64,000 bases of DNA from the NCBI RefSeq assembly GCF_014199535.1, contig NZ_JACHNV010000003.1:172714-236713 (forward strand). Direction: 5' to 3'. The notes beneath the pieces are model-generated. The model ran no database searches. It had not been told where the DNA came from and worked only from the letters and a program-made list of their open reading frames with translations. Made by a program: the position numbers and the translations under genes. This DNA comes from Hymenobacter latericoloratus (GTDB lineage: Bacteria > Bacteroidota > Bacteroidia > Cytophagales > Hymenobacteraceae). Positions 1 through 10,460 of the stretch are shown one piece after another; the first letter of the stretch is position 1; the number at the start of each line of letters is the position of its first letter.

Positions 1-24
1 CTTGTTGTGGGACGAGCGCGCGGG

Positions 25-82
25 GGCTTCCGGAAGCTAACCCGCTGATAGGGGAGTGGGTTAGCACGCCGGAAGCCATTTT
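25..82. terminator. Hairpin with GC-rich arms, probable terminator
   Basis: Bases 25-33 (GGCTTCCGG) pair with 69-77, and 36-43 (GCTAACCC) pair with 58-65, leaving a small internal loop. A short ATTTT stretch follows at 78-82. It probably ends a gene left of the window. No coding sequence is recognisable in the first 24 bases. Confidence 0.5.
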
Positions 83-83
83 C

Positions 84-131
84 AACAGCAGCGCGAAGTT
101 TCCTCGAAGGAAGCTTCGCGCTGCTGTTTTC
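84..131. terminator. Very long perfect hairpin, probable terminator
   Basis: Bases 84-98 pair perfectly with 114-128 (15 bp). The stem continues inward through a T.G wobble and TTCCT/AGGAA, giving about 21 bp around a CGA loop. A T-run follows. It is the second of two stacked hairpins at the window edge, separated by six bases. Confidence 0.6.
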
Positions 132-138
132 AAGGCAC

Positions 139-282
139 TGTCATTCCGAGCGGAGCGAGGAATCTGGGTTGCTCTCAGGAAGCTGACTCATATTCCTCAC
201 TCCGCTCAGGGTGCTATTGGCTGAGTGAACCGTGTGGCGTAAACAGCCCCCAACAGAACGTCATTCCGAGCCCCGCGAGGAA
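139..282. repeat. GTCATTCCGAGC-type dispersed repeats
   Basis: TGTCATTCCGAGC begins at 139 and is mirrored imperfectly by ATTCCTCACTCCGCTCAG at 192-209, forming one inverted element. A second half-element (GTCATTCCGAGC...GAGGAAT) lies at 259-282. The same repeat style recurs near 2838, 15742 and 48732. Apart from these repeats and the two hairpins I see no gene in 1-488. Confidence 0.55.
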
Positions 283-365
283 TGACCGGTTTTCTTTGCT
301 ATCCACATGGCCTGGAATCAGGTTGATGCTTACGATGGACCGACTAACTGTCATTTAGTCAATAG

Positions 366-2690
<2,325 letters not shown>

Positions 2691-2718
2691 CTCTTTGCTA
2701 ACAAGTAGATTGAGTAAG

Positions 2719-2760
2719 AAAAGGCCCGGCTGGAATCCATGGATTTCAGCCGGGCCTTTT
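2719..2760. terminator. Bidirectional terminator
   Basis: AAAAGGCCCGGCTGGAATCC (2719-2738) pairs with 2741-2760 over 20 bp with one G.T wobble. The A/T ends serve both strands. It lies 28 bp after the GH97 stop and ahead of the convergent GH30 operon end. Confidence 0.85.
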
Positions 2761-2837
2761 CAGTTTGACTTGGTGTATAGATGTAACAGCTTGGGGTAGT
2801 AAACCAGATAGTCAGGGAAGTTAGCCACAAGCCGTTT

Positions 2838-2935
2838 GTCATGCAGAGCCGGAGGCGAAGCATCTGTACCGCTTCGTTCCCATACAAGGAGTTAGCCAGA
2901 GGTAGAGATGCTTCGACTGCGCTCAGCATGACGTT
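2838..2935. repeat. GTCATGC...GCATGAC inverted repeat
   Basis: The left arm starts GTCATGCAGAGC and continues into GGCGAAGCATCTGTACCGC. The right arm is GGTAGAGATGCTTCGACTGC followed by GCTCAGCATGAC. The segment from 2888 to about 2917 (GGAGTTAGCCAGAGGTAGAG and onward) recurs as the reverse complement at about 48750-48780, so both belong to one dispersed family. Confidence 0.65.
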
Positions 2936-2960
2936 CTAATTACTTGAGCAGTTAAGCAGC

Positions 2961-4424
2961 TTAGTTCACCAATAGGGTCATGATGGAGCGGGGGCGGCTA
3001 GTGGCCTGGGCGGCCTGGCCCTTGATCCAGAGCTGAAAGGGCTGCTCCTTATCGGTTTGGTTCATGACCACCACGGCTACCTTGCCATCGGTGTTCAGGA
3101 AGGCCGTGGTTTGCAGCACGTCGCGGCTGGAGGCGGTGGCGATGCGCCGGGCGCCGGGCCGCACAAACTTGCTGAAATGGCCAATGTAGTAGTAGGCGTT
3201 GGTATAAATCAGCTGCCCGCTGCGGGTGTCGCCGATGACGGGGGCGTAGCAGAAGTTGCCCACGTGGTTAGGCCCGCCGGTTTCATCGAGCAGGATGTTC
3301 CAGTCGGTCCAGGCCACGGTGCCGGCGTTGAAGTCGTTGATCATCGAGTTGCCGTACCGCTCGCCCAGCTTCCAGTCCTGCACGTTGCCCAGCTGGAAGT
3401 TCTCCACGCAGCCTTCCGTGAAGATGAGGTGCTTGTCGGGGTAGGTTTCGTGTACGCGGCGCAGGTTGTCGAACTGCATGGCGCTGCCGGTCCAGGTTTC
3501 GTACCAGTGGTAGCCCAGGCCCCAGAAGTACTTGCTGGCTTCGGGGTCATCGAAGAGGGTAGCGGCCCGCTGAAACGCCAGGTCGCGGTTGTGGTCCCAG
3601 CCGATGAGCTTCTTGTCCTGGAGGCCGCTTTTGTGCAGGGTAGGGCCCAGGTAGTTTTTCACGAAGTCGCGCTCCTCCTCAGCTGTGAAAATGCACGACT
3701 CCCACCGCTGCTTGGCCATGGGCTCGTTCTGCACCGTGAGACCCCAGATGGGGATGCCGGCCTTCTCGTAGGCCTTGATGAACTTCACGTAGTAGTTGGC
3801 CCAGCTCTGGCGGAACTCGGGCAGCAGCTTGCCGCCCTGCAGCATGTTTTTGGTGTCCTTCATCCAGGCCGGCGGGCTCCAGGGGCTCACGTAGAACGTG
3901 AGCTTGCCGCCCGCCGCGGCCGTGGCCTGCTTAATGAACGGCATCTTGTACTGCTCATCGTGCTTCAAGTCGAAGGTTTTCAGCTCCTTGTCGCCGTCCT
4001 GCACGTAGGTGTACGTGTCGCTGGAGAAGTCGCAGCTGTTGATGTTGGTGCGGCCCAGGGTGTAGCCAATGCCCTGGCTGGGGCTGAAGTAAGCCTGCAG
4101 AAACTCTTGCTGCCGGGCCTTGGGCAGCCTGGCAAACGTTTCGGCTGAGGCGTCGGTGAGAGCCGCGCCTATGCCCACCATGGTCTGGAACGTATGGGTA
4201 GGGTCCACGAACACCGTGGGCTGGGTTTCCAGGGGCTGACCCACCTCCTGGAAGCTAAGTTTGTCGGTGGCCGAAAGGCGCAGGTCGGTTTGGTTGGCGG
4301 TGGTGTACACCTGCACCTGGCGGCCGGCCGCGGAGTAGGCTTTGGGTGAGGGGGCGGATTTCTGGGCGAAAGCTGCCGTACTCAACCCAGAGGCCAGCAG
4401 CACGGCTACAACAGTTTTTTGCAT
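2961..4424 (-). CDS. GH30 glycosidase (glucosylceramidase / beta-1,6-glucanase-like)
   Basis: Glycoside hydrolase family 30, a retaining TIM-barrel enzyme; characterised relatives cleave beta-1,6-glucan, glucosylceramide or beta-xylosides. The start at 4424 places the signal peptide MQKTVVAVLLASGLSTAAFA at the N terminus (487 aa). The acid/base is E234 in LTVQNEP and the nucleophile is E337 in LIFTEG. A C-terminal beta-sandwich (about 410-487) completes the usual GH30 fold. It is the third gene of a minus-strand GH30 cluster, 76 bp after its neighbour, and ends near a repeat. It is clearly more distant from the other two than they are from each other. Exact substrate is not readable from sequence. 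Confidence 0.88.
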   Translation of the reverse strand: MQKTVVAVLLASGLSTAAFAQKSAPSPKAYSAAGRQVQVYTTANQTDLRLSATDKLSFQEVGQPLETQPTVFVDPTHTFQTMVGIGAALTDASAETFARLPKARQQEFLQAYFSPSQGIGYTLGRTNINSCDFSSDTYTYVQDGDKELKTFDLKHDEQYKMPFIKQATAAAGGKLTFYVSPWSPPAWMKDTKNMLQGGKLLPEFRQSWANYYVKFIKAYEKAGIPIWGLTVQNEPMAKQRWESCIFTAEEERDFVKNYLGPTLHKSGLQDKKLIGWDHNRDLAFQRAATLFDDPEASKYFWGLGYHWYETWTGSAMQFDNLRRVHETYPDKHLIFTEGCVENFQLGNVQDWKLGERYGNSMINDFNAGTVAWTDWNILLDETGGPNHVGNFCYAPVIGDTRSGQLIYTNAYYYIGHFSKFVRPGARRIATASSRDVLQTTAFLNTDGKVAVVVMNQTDKEQPFQLWIKGQAAQATSRPRSIMTLLVN

Positions 4425-4500
4425 ATAGGAAGCGGAGATGTGCAAGTGAGAACCACGCGGGCGCGGCCGGTTTGAGCTGCCCCCCCGGCGCGGCCGGCCC

Positions 4501-5970
4501 TTACCAGACGTACGTCCCGACGGCTCCCCCGTCGAGCCGGGTAGTAACTACCTGGCCGCGGTACCGGATGTCGAACGTTTGGGAAGCGCCCGTGTTAAGC
4601 ACGATGAGCACTTTCTGGCCGGAAGGAGTTTTGAAGGCCACATTCGGCAGGGTGCCGGGCAGGTTGGTGGCAATGCGCACCGAGCCCGGCCGCGCGAACT
4701 TGGCCGCGTGGGCCACCGTGTAGTAGGCCGAGTTGCGCGTGACGGCGTTGCCGCTGATGGTGAGGGCGCCCAGGCAGGTACTGCACCCACCAGTGGTGTG
4801 CGGGCCGTAGTTCTGGTCGGCGGCCAGGTTCCACTCCAGCACGTTGCGGCTCCAGTTGCGGGTAGCCCCGATGATGAGGTTGTCCAGGTGCCAGCTCAGG
4901 TCGGCGGCGAAGTTGCCGGGGCCGCCGGTCCACTGCTCCGTGAAATACACGTGCTTGTCGGGGTAGGCATTATGCACCTGGCTCATGGTCGAAATAGACC
5001 CCCCGTAAAGGTGAAAGGCCGAGCCATCGACGTACTGCCGGGCCTCAGGGTCCAGCAGAATGCTCAGGGGGTAGTCGGGCCGGTCGAGGTTGTGGTCGTA
5101 GAGAATGATTTTGGTACTCAGGCCCGCCGCCCGCAGCGCCGGCCCCACATGGTCGCGGATGAAGGTGGCCTGCTCGGCGGCCGTCATCAGCATGCTGGGG
5201 TTGTTGCCCCCGTGCAGGGGCTCGTTCTGCAGCGTAATGGCATCCAGCCGGATGCCCTCGGCCTGCATGCCCCGCAGGTACTGCACAAAATACTGGGCGT
5301 AGACAGCATAGTACTCGGGCCGCAGCGAGCCGCCAATGTAGCTGCCGTTGGTTTTCATCCAGGGCGGGGCCGTCCAGGGCGAGCCCAGCAGCTTAAGGCT
5401 GGGATTGATAGCCAGAATTTCCTTGAGCACCGGAAGCAGGTGCTGCCGGTCGGGGGCCAGGCTGAAGCGGGCCAGGGTGGGGTCGGTCTGCCCGGTGGGC
5501 AGGTCGTTGTAGGTGAAGGGGCGCTCATCCAAATCCGAAGCCCCGATGCTCAGGCGCAGGTAGCTGGTCCCGATGTGGCCTTCATCGGTGGCAAACAGCT
5601 CTTTCAGCAGGGCGGCGCGGTTGGGGGCGCTCATCTGGTTGAGCAGCTGGGCACTGCCCCCCGTCAGGGAGTAGCCGAAGCCGTCTATGGTCTGGTAGGT
5701 GCGGGTAGTGTCCACGTCAATGGTGGGGTTGCTGCCCGTGCCGGCCTTGAAGTTCAGGGTTACTGCCTGCTTGCTGAACAGGGCCGTTTTATCCGGCGTG
5801 GTAAGCCACAGCGCCACCTGCGAGGGCCCGGCCGTAGTAGGTGGGGGCGGTGCCGTGGGGGGCTGGGGGGTAGGGTCGGAGCCGGCGTTGCCGCCGCAGC
5901 CCCCCAGAAGCAGGGCACCACCCAGCAGGGCCGCGGCAGCGCCCGGGTAAACGCGCGTGAGTAGCTGCAT
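4501..5970 (-). CDS. GH30 glycosidase, lipoprotein
   Basis: GH30 family enzyme of 489 aa. The start at 5970 gives MQLLTRVYPG followed by a hydrophobic stretch and the lipobox LLLGGC. A proline/threonine-rich linker (PTPQPPTAPPPPTT) follows, so it is probably a surface or periplasmic lipoprotein. Catalytic residues are E250 (TLQNEPLH) as acid/base and E345 (YFTEQW) as nucleophile. A frame open further upstream runs into the neighbouring GH30 gene and is not the start. Its stop lies 76 bp before the third GH30 gene. It is closely related to the gene at 6003-7436, including a 48-bp stretch identical at DNA level (about 5449-5496 versus 6953-7000), so they are tandem duplicates. Confidence 0.88.
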   Translation of the reverse strand: MQLLTRVYPGAAAALLGGALLLGGCGGNAGSDPTPQPPTAPPPPTTAGPSQVALWLTTPDKTALFSKQAVTLNFKAGTGSNPTIDVDTTRTYQTIDGFGYSLTGGSAQLLNQMSAPNRAALLKELFATDEGHIGTSYLRLSIGASDLDERPFTYNDLPTGQTDPTLARFSLAPDRQHLLPVLKEILAINPSLKLLGSPWTAPPWMKTNGSYIGGSLRPEYYAVYAQYFVQYLRGMQAEGIRLDAITLQNEPLHGGNNPSMLMTAAEQATFIRDHVGPALRAAGLSTKIILYDHNLDRPDYPLSILLDPEARQYVDGSAFHLYGGSISTMSQVHNAYPDKHVYFTEQWTGGPGNFAADLSWHLDNLIIGATRNWSRNVLEWNLAADQNYGPHTTGGCSTCLGALTISGNAVTRNSAYYTVAHAAKFARPGSVRIATNLPGTLPNVAFKTPSGQKVLIVLNTGASQTFDIRYRGQVVTTRLDGGAVGTYVW

Positions 5971-6002
5971 ACAATAACAAAGTGACGGAGCCACCGGGCT
6001 GC

Positions 6003-7436
6003 CTACCATACATAGGTGCCCGCCGCGCCTGGGTTGAGCGTAGTCGTAAGGGTTTTGCCCTGGTGGCGTAGGCTGAAAGCCCGGGACGCTGGCGTGTTGT
6101 TCTGCACCAGCACTACCCGCTGCCCGGTCGGGGTTTTGAAGGCCACGTTGGGCAGGGTCTCGGAGGCAGTGGAGGCAATGCGCACCGAGCCGGGGCGCAC
6201 AAATTTGCTGGCGTGGGCAATGATGTAGTAGGCATCTTCGCGCCGGACGGTGTTGCCGTCCAGGGTGAGGGCTCCGCGGCACTCGGTGCAGCCGCCGGGC
6301 GTGTGCGGGTTCTGCTGCGGGTCGGCGGCCAGGTTCCACTCCAGCACGGTGCGGGCCCAGTTGCGGGTGGCCCCAATCATCAGGGTGCGGATGTGCCAGG
6401 GAAAGTTGTCCTCAAACTTGCTTTTCGAGCCCACCCACTGCTCCGTGAAGTACACGTGCTTGTCGGGGTGGGCGTCGTGCACCTGGCTCAGGGCCTCAAC
6501 GGGGCCGGCGTAGAGGTGAAAGGCCGAGCCATCGACGTACTGCCGGGCCTCGGGGTCCTGCAGAATGCTCAGGGGGTAGTCGGGCCGGTCGGCGTTGTGG
6601 TCGTACACGATGATTTTCGTGTCGATTTTCTCCTGCCGGAACGCGGGTCCCAGGTGGCGCTTCACAAATTCGGCCTGCTGCTCGGGCAGCATGAGCAGAC
6701 TGGGGTTGTTGCCGGGGTGCAGGGGCTCGTTCTGCACCGTAATGGCATCAATCCGGACGCCCTCCGCCTGCATGCCCTGAATGTATTTCACGAAGTAGCG
6801 GGCGTAGGCGTCGTAGAACTCCGGCTTCAGAGAGCCGCCTTTGGAGTCCCCGTTGGTTTTCATCCAGGTGGGCGGCGACCAGGGCGAACCCAGCAGCTTG
6901 AGGCTGGGATTAATGGCCAGAATTTCCTTCAGTACCGGAAGCAGGTGCTGCTGGTCGGGGGCCAGGCTGAAGCGGGCCAGGGTGGGGTCGGTCTGCCCGG
7001 CGGGCAGGTCGTCGTAGCTGAACACGCGGGCGTCCAGGTCGGAGGCGCCAATACTCAGGCGCAGGTAGCTGACCCCGATGTTGTTTCCATCCGTAGCAAA
7101 CAGCTCCCGCAGAATAGCCCGGCGCGCCTCCGGGCTCATGGCATGCAGCGGCTCGGCGCTGCCGCCCGTCAGGCAGTACCCAAACCCATCCATGGTCTGG
7201 AAGGTCTGCTTTTCGTCGATTTCAATCACAGGTGTGCCGGCCGCCGGAGCCGCCAAGTTCCAGCGCAAGGCCGTTTGGGGCTGAAACAGCACCGATTTGT
7301 CGGGATTGGTCAGCCAGAAGGCGGCGGTGCCTTTCGCGGGAGTGGCGCCCGTTTGGATCGGGCGTTGGCAGCCGGCGCCTACCCCCAGCGCAAGCAGGAA
7401 AGCCAGAGAGCGGGCGGCGTAAGGAAGGGTAAACAT
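6003..7436 (-). CDS. GH30 glycosidase, lipoprotein (first gene of GH30 operon)
   Basis: GH30 enzyme of 477 aa. The start at 7436 gives MFTLPYAARSLAFLLALGVG, then AGC as lipobox, indicating a lipoprotein. Catalytic E237 (TVQNEPLH) and E332 (YFTEQW) are present, together with the GSPWSPPTWMK loop typical of the family. The next GH30 gene begins 32 bp downstream, so the two are probably cotranscribed. A predicted promoter (7608-7640) and a box shared with the keto-sugar operon (7677-7697) lie upstream. The family usually acts on beta-1,6-glucan or related beta-glucosides; the substrate here is unproven. Confidence 0.88.
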   Translation of the reverse strand: MFTLPYAARSLAFLLALGVGAGCQRPIQTGATPAKGTAAFWLTNPDKSVLFQPQTALRWNLAAPAAGTPVIEIDEKQTFQTMDGFGYCLTGGSAEPLHAMSPEARRAILRELFATDGNNIGVSYLRLSIGASDLDARVFSYDDLPAGQTDPTLARFSLAPDQQHLLPVLKEILAINPSLKLLGSPWSPPTWMKTNGDSKGGSLKPEFYDAYARYFVKYIQGMQAEGVRIDAITVQNEPLHPGNNPSLLMLPEQQAEFVKRHLGPAFRQEKIDTKIIVYDHNADRPDYPLSILQDPEARQYVDGSAFHLYAGPVEALSQVHDAHPDKHVYFTEQWVGSKSKFEDNFPWHIRTLMIGATRNWARTVLEWNLAADPQQNPHTPGGCTECRGALTLDGNTVRREDAYYIIAHASKFVRPGSVRIASTASETLPNVAFKTPTGQRVVLVQNNTPASRAFSLRHQGKTLTTTLNPGAAGTYVW

Positions 7437-7607
7437 GCGGGGCAACAGGGAGAGGAAGGACAGATGCCAGGCTACCGGATAGTTTGGTCCGTAGGGTGGC
7501 CAAGGCGTTGGGAAGATGCACGGGGGTAGGGAGCGGGCATATGGTGGAGCCCAAGCCGCCGGGCAGGAAACTGGCAGCTCGCCGCACCGCACAGAAGCGG
7601 CATCAGC

Positions 7608-7640
7608 CAAATATATTGGCCTTCCAGTGGAGAATACAAG
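7608..7640 (-). promoter_or_regulatory. Predicted Bacteroidota-type promoter of the GH30 operon
   Basis: On the minus strand CTTG (7637-7640) is followed after 21 bp by TATATTTG (7608-7615), a perfect match to the TAnnTTTG -7 consensus. The GH30 start codon lies about 170 bp downstream. The rest of the 7437-7925 gap holds no recognisable gene. Confidence 0.5.
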
Positions 7641-7676
7641 CCTTGAAAACTGTGTTTCCACCGCTTAGCGGTTGCT

Positions 7677-7697
7677 TTATACGCTTACCGCACACGC
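7677..7697 (-). promoter_or_regulatory. Box shared with the keto-sugar operon leader
   Basis: The plus strand reads TTATACGCTTAC then CGCACACGC. It matches 22302-22322 at 19 of 21 positions. It sits 37 bp upstream of the predicted -33 element of the GH30 operon, a plausible activator position. The binding protein is unknown. Confidence 0.4.
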
Positions 7698-7859
7698 CCC
7701 CGGCAGGCTTTTTTGGTGGGTTGAGGCCTGAAAGAAGGTACAGGCAGCCCAGCCTCGCCGGATAAGAAACAATAAAGTCGGGGGTACTTTTTGGCGGCCG
7801 TTTCCAAGCAGCAACCCTGATTTCATCCTCGTGGGCCGGCACCACCAGAGCAAAAACAA

Positions 7860-7891
7860 ACCGGGGCCGCAGCAACAGCTGCGGCCCCGGT
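7860..7891 (-). terminator. Terminator of the helicase gene
   Basis: ACCGGGGCCGCAG (7860-7872) pairs perfectly with 7879-7891. On the minus strand the stem is followed by TTTGTTTTTG, 35 bp after the helicase stop. Confidence 0.85.
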
Positions 7892-7925
7892 GGGCAATCT
7901 GAGAGAAGAGGTGCTGAGGCAGGGG

Positions 7926-9320
7926 CTACTCGACCACCGATACCCGCACCTTTTTGCCTTTCACTTTGGCTCCGGCCAAGCGCTCGGCCACTTCCTTGGC
8001 CTGCTGGCGCGGCACGGCCACGTAGCTGTAGTAGTCAAACACCTCAATGCGGCCCACTTCCTCGCGGGCTACCCTCCCTACGTTCACAAAGGCCCCCACC
8101 AAATCGTGGGCGCTAACCTTGTCCTTCTTACCCGCCGAAACGTGCAGGGTTACGTTTTCGGGGCGCGGGGCCTTGGAGGCGGCTGGGGGCAGCTTGGGGG
8201 CGTGCATGGCTTTCCACTGAATGGACGCCGCCACCGGCCACTTCTTCACGTGGGCCTGTTCTTTGTCGGTTACCAGCAGGTGGGCGGTGCCCTCGGCGCC
8301 GGCGCGGGCCGTGCGGCCGGCCCGGTGCTGGAAAGCATCGGCCTTGTCGGGGGCGTCGTACTGCACCACCGTATCGAGCTGGGTTACGTCGATGCCGCGG
8401 GCGGCTACGTCGGTGGCTACCAGCACCTGGCTGGAGCCGTTGCGCAGCTTCAGCAGGGCTTTGTCGCGCTCGGGCTGGGGCATTTTGCCGTGCAGCACCT
8501 CGGCCGCTACCCCCCGGCCCACCAAGAAGCGCGTCAGCTCCATGCACCGCTCGCGGGTGTTGCAGAACACCAGGGCCCGGCCGGTTTCGGGCTGGTGCAG
8601 CAGGTGGAGCAGGGCGGCGGGCTTCTTTTCCACGGTGCCCACGTGGCCCAGCAGGGTCAGGTTTTCGGGCAGCTCATCGGTGTCCTCGCCCGCGTTTACC
8701 ACGCGGGGGCGGGTCAGGTTCTTGCGGATCAGCTCTACTACTTTGTCCGACATGGTGGCCGAGAACAGCAGGGTCTGGCGGCGGCGCGGGAGGCGTTTCA
8801 CAATTTCCACCAGCTCATCCTGAAAGCCCAGCTCCAGCAGCTTGTCGGCCTCATCCAGAATCAGGGTTTTCAGCTGGTTGGGAATGATGCTGCGGCGCTC
8901 GAAGTGGTCGAGCAGGCGGCCCGGCGTGGCTACCACAATGTGCGGGGCCTGGGTCAGGGAGGCGGTTTCTTCGCGGAAGGCGTGGCCGCCGTAGAAGGCT
9001 GCTACCCGCAGGTTGGGCATGAACTTGCCCAGCTTTTTGAGGGCGTCGCGCACCTGCAGGGCCAGCTCGCGGGCGGGCACCAGCACAATTACCTGCACGG
9101 CATCCAGCTTCAGATCCAGCAGCTGCAGCACCGAGAGGCCATAGGCGGCCGTTTTACCCGAGCCCGTGGGGGCCTGTCCGGCCACGTCCTGCCCGGCCAG
9201 GGCCATGGGCACTACCTGCTCCTGCACGGGGGTAGGCGCCTGGAATTGCAGTTCTTCCAGGGCTTGCAGCAGCTCAGGGGTGAGGCCCAGGTCGGCGAAG
9301 GAGGGGGTAGTCGAAGTCAT
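7926..9320 (-). CDS. dbpA: DEAD-box ATP-dependent RNA helicase, DbpA type
   Basis: RNA helicase of 464 aa that unwinds or remodels structured RNA; DbpA proteins act on 23S rRNA during large-subunit assembly. Motifs in order: Q motif near the N terminus (FADLGLTPELL, PTPVQEQ), motif I APTGSGKT, PARELALQ, TPGRL, DEAD, SAT, VFCNT, ATDVAARGID and HRAGRTARAG. The last ~75 residues (TLHVSAGKKDKVSAHDLVGA onward) match the DbpA RNA-binding domain, which supports the name over other DEAD-box genes. It stands as a single gene with a perfect TACCTTTG -7 box about 20 bp ahead and a strong terminator behind. Confidence 0.9.
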   Translation of the reverse strand: MTSTTPSFADLGLTPELLQALEELQFQAPTPVQEQVVPMALAGQDVAGQAPTGSGKTAAYGLSVLQLLDLKLDAVQVIVLVPARELALQVRDALKKLGKFMPNLRVAAFYGGHAFREETASLTQAPHIVVATPGRLLDHFERRSIIPNQLKTLILDEADKLLELGFQDELVEIVKRLPRRRQTLLFSATMSDKVVELIRKNLTRPRVVNAGEDTDELPENLTLLGHVGTVEKKPAALLHLLHQPETGRALVFCNTRERCMELTRFLVGRGVAAEVLHGKMPQPERDKALLKLRNGSSQVLVATDVAARGIDVTQLDTVVQYDAPDKADAFQHRAGRTARAGAEGTAHLLVTDKEQAHVKKWPVAASIQWKAMHAPKLPPAASKAPRPENVTLHVSAGKKDKVSAHDLVGAFVNVGRVAREEVGRIEVFDYYSYVAVPRQQAKEVAERLAGAKVKGKKVRVSVVE

Positions 9321-9339
9321 AAGCGGGTTGTTCGTCCTG

Positions 9340-9347
9340 CAAAGGTA
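9340..9347 (-). promoter_or_regulatory. -7 promoter element of the helicase gene
   Basis: The minus strand reads TACCTTTG, a perfect TAnnTTTG box, 20 bp before the ATG at 9320. A clear -33 partner is not evident (GTTTCC lies upstream). It predicts a very short leader. Confidence 0.45.
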
Positions 9348-9449
9348 GCCGGATTTGGGCTGGAAACCGGAGCCGTTGACTTCCCGCCCGGCCCGTGCCG
9401 CCCTACCCCCCTTCAGGCGCCAAAGCCCCCAGGGTAGAATAGAGGAAGA

Positions 9450-10367
9450 TTACTGGGCCGAAAACCGGAAGGCGGCGGGCGTTTGGCCGGTTTTGCTTTT
9501 GAACAGGCGGGTGAAGTACTGCGGGTACTCGAAGCCCAGCTGAAAGGCGGTTTCGTTGATGGAGAGGGAGGTAGTGAGCAGCAGGCGCTTGGCTTTCTCA
9601 ATCAGGTGGTGATGAATGTGCTGCTGGGTATTCTGGCCGGTGAGGCTGCGCAGCATGTCGCTGAGGTAGGCCGGCGACACGTGCAGGCTGTCAGCAAAAT
9701 ACTGCACCGAGGGCAGGGGCTGCTCGGCTTCCCGGGCAAAATACCCGGTCAGCAGCGCCTCGAAGCGGGTGAGCAGGTCGTGCCCGGCCGTGCGGCGCGT
9801 CAGGAACTGGCGGTGGTAGAAGCGGTTGGCGTAGCTCAGCAGCACGTCGAGCTGGGCTACCAGCACATCCTGGCTAAAGGCATCAATCGGCAACTCGTAC
9901 TCGGCCCGAATGCCCTGCAGCAGGTTTTTCAGCAAGTCTTCTTCTTTAGCCGAGAGGTGCAGGGCCTCGTTGGCCTGGTAGGAGAAAAAGCCGAAGCTGC
10001 CAATTTTCTTCCCCAGCGGATGCTTCAGCAGCAAGTCGGGGTGAAAGACCAGCATCAGCCCTTCAATCTGCGAAACGTCCAGGGTTTCATCGGCCGCAAA
10101 TACCTGCCCCGGCCCTAAAAAGAACAGCACGCCCTCCCGGAAGTCGTACGACTGCCGGCCGTAGTAGATGGTGCCGCCCTTCAGGCCGCGCTTCAGGGCC
10201 ACGGTGTAGAGCTGCTGCACTACGGGCGTAGCTACCCGCGGCAGGCAGCGGGCATAGTCCAGGTCGATGACGGTAAGCAGGGGGTGGGCCGGCGCCGGTA
10301 GCCCGTAGAAGCGGGCATAGTCCGTTACGGTGTTGAGGACCTGAAATTCTTTGGCGGGATGTTTCAT
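9450..10367 (-). CDS. AraC-family transcriptional regulator
   Basis: DNA-binding regulator of 305 aa. The N-terminal half (about 1-190) is a cupin-like sensing region with no recognised ligand. The C-terminal ~100 residues carry the two helix-turn-helix motifs of the AraC/XylS family (LHVSPAYLSDMLRSLTGQNT and INETAFQLGFEYPQYFTRLF, ending KTGQTPAAFR). It lies downstream of an aldo/keto reductase in the same direction, 93 bp away, with a strong hairpin between them. AraC regulators often sit beside the reductase they control, so the reductase is a plausible target. It should not be read as the arabinose regulator: the arabinose locus has its own LacI-type gene and operator. Confidence 0.88.
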   Translation of the reverse strand: MKHPAKEFQVLNTVTDYARFYGLPAPAHPLLTVIDLDYARCLPRVATPVVQQLYTVALKRGLKGGTIYYGRQSYDFREGVLFFLGPGQVFAADETLDVSQIEGLMLVFHPDLLLKHPLGKKIGSFGFFSYQANEALHLSAKEEDLLKNLLQGIRAEYELPIDAFSQDVLVAQLDVLLSYANRFYHRQFLTRRTAGHDLLTRFEALLTGYFAREAEQPLPSVQYFADSLHVSPAYLSDMLRSLTGQNTQQHIHHHLIEKAKRLLLTTSLSINETAFQLGFEYPQYFTRLFKSKTGQTPAAFRFSAQ

Positions 10368-10396
10368 GGGAAAGTCAGCGTAAAGGAGGCGCTATT

Positions 10397-10453
10397 CCTA
10401 CCCCGGCCGACAGTGGAAAGCCTGCGCGGTTTTCCGCTGTCGGCCGGGGTAGG
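10397..10453 (-). terminator. Long hairpin after the aldo/keto reductase gene
   Basis: CCTACCCCGGCCGACAG (10397-10413) pairs perfectly with 10437-10453, and the stem continues through TGGAAA/TTTTCCG to about 23 bp. The T-tract on the minus-strand exit side is poor, so it may be a processing or roadblock hairpin rather than a classical terminator. Confidence 0.65.
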
Positions 10454-10460
10454 CACTGGC

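Noticed and set aside
5971..6339. N-terminal extension of the second GH30 gene
   Set aside because: It would run into the coding region of the first GH30 gene and place the lipoprotein signal in mid-protein.
9450..10367. AraC-type gene as the regulator of arabinose use
   Set aside because: It lies 18 kb away beside an aldo/keto reductase. The arabinose genes carry a LacI-type palindrome and an adjoining LacI gene.
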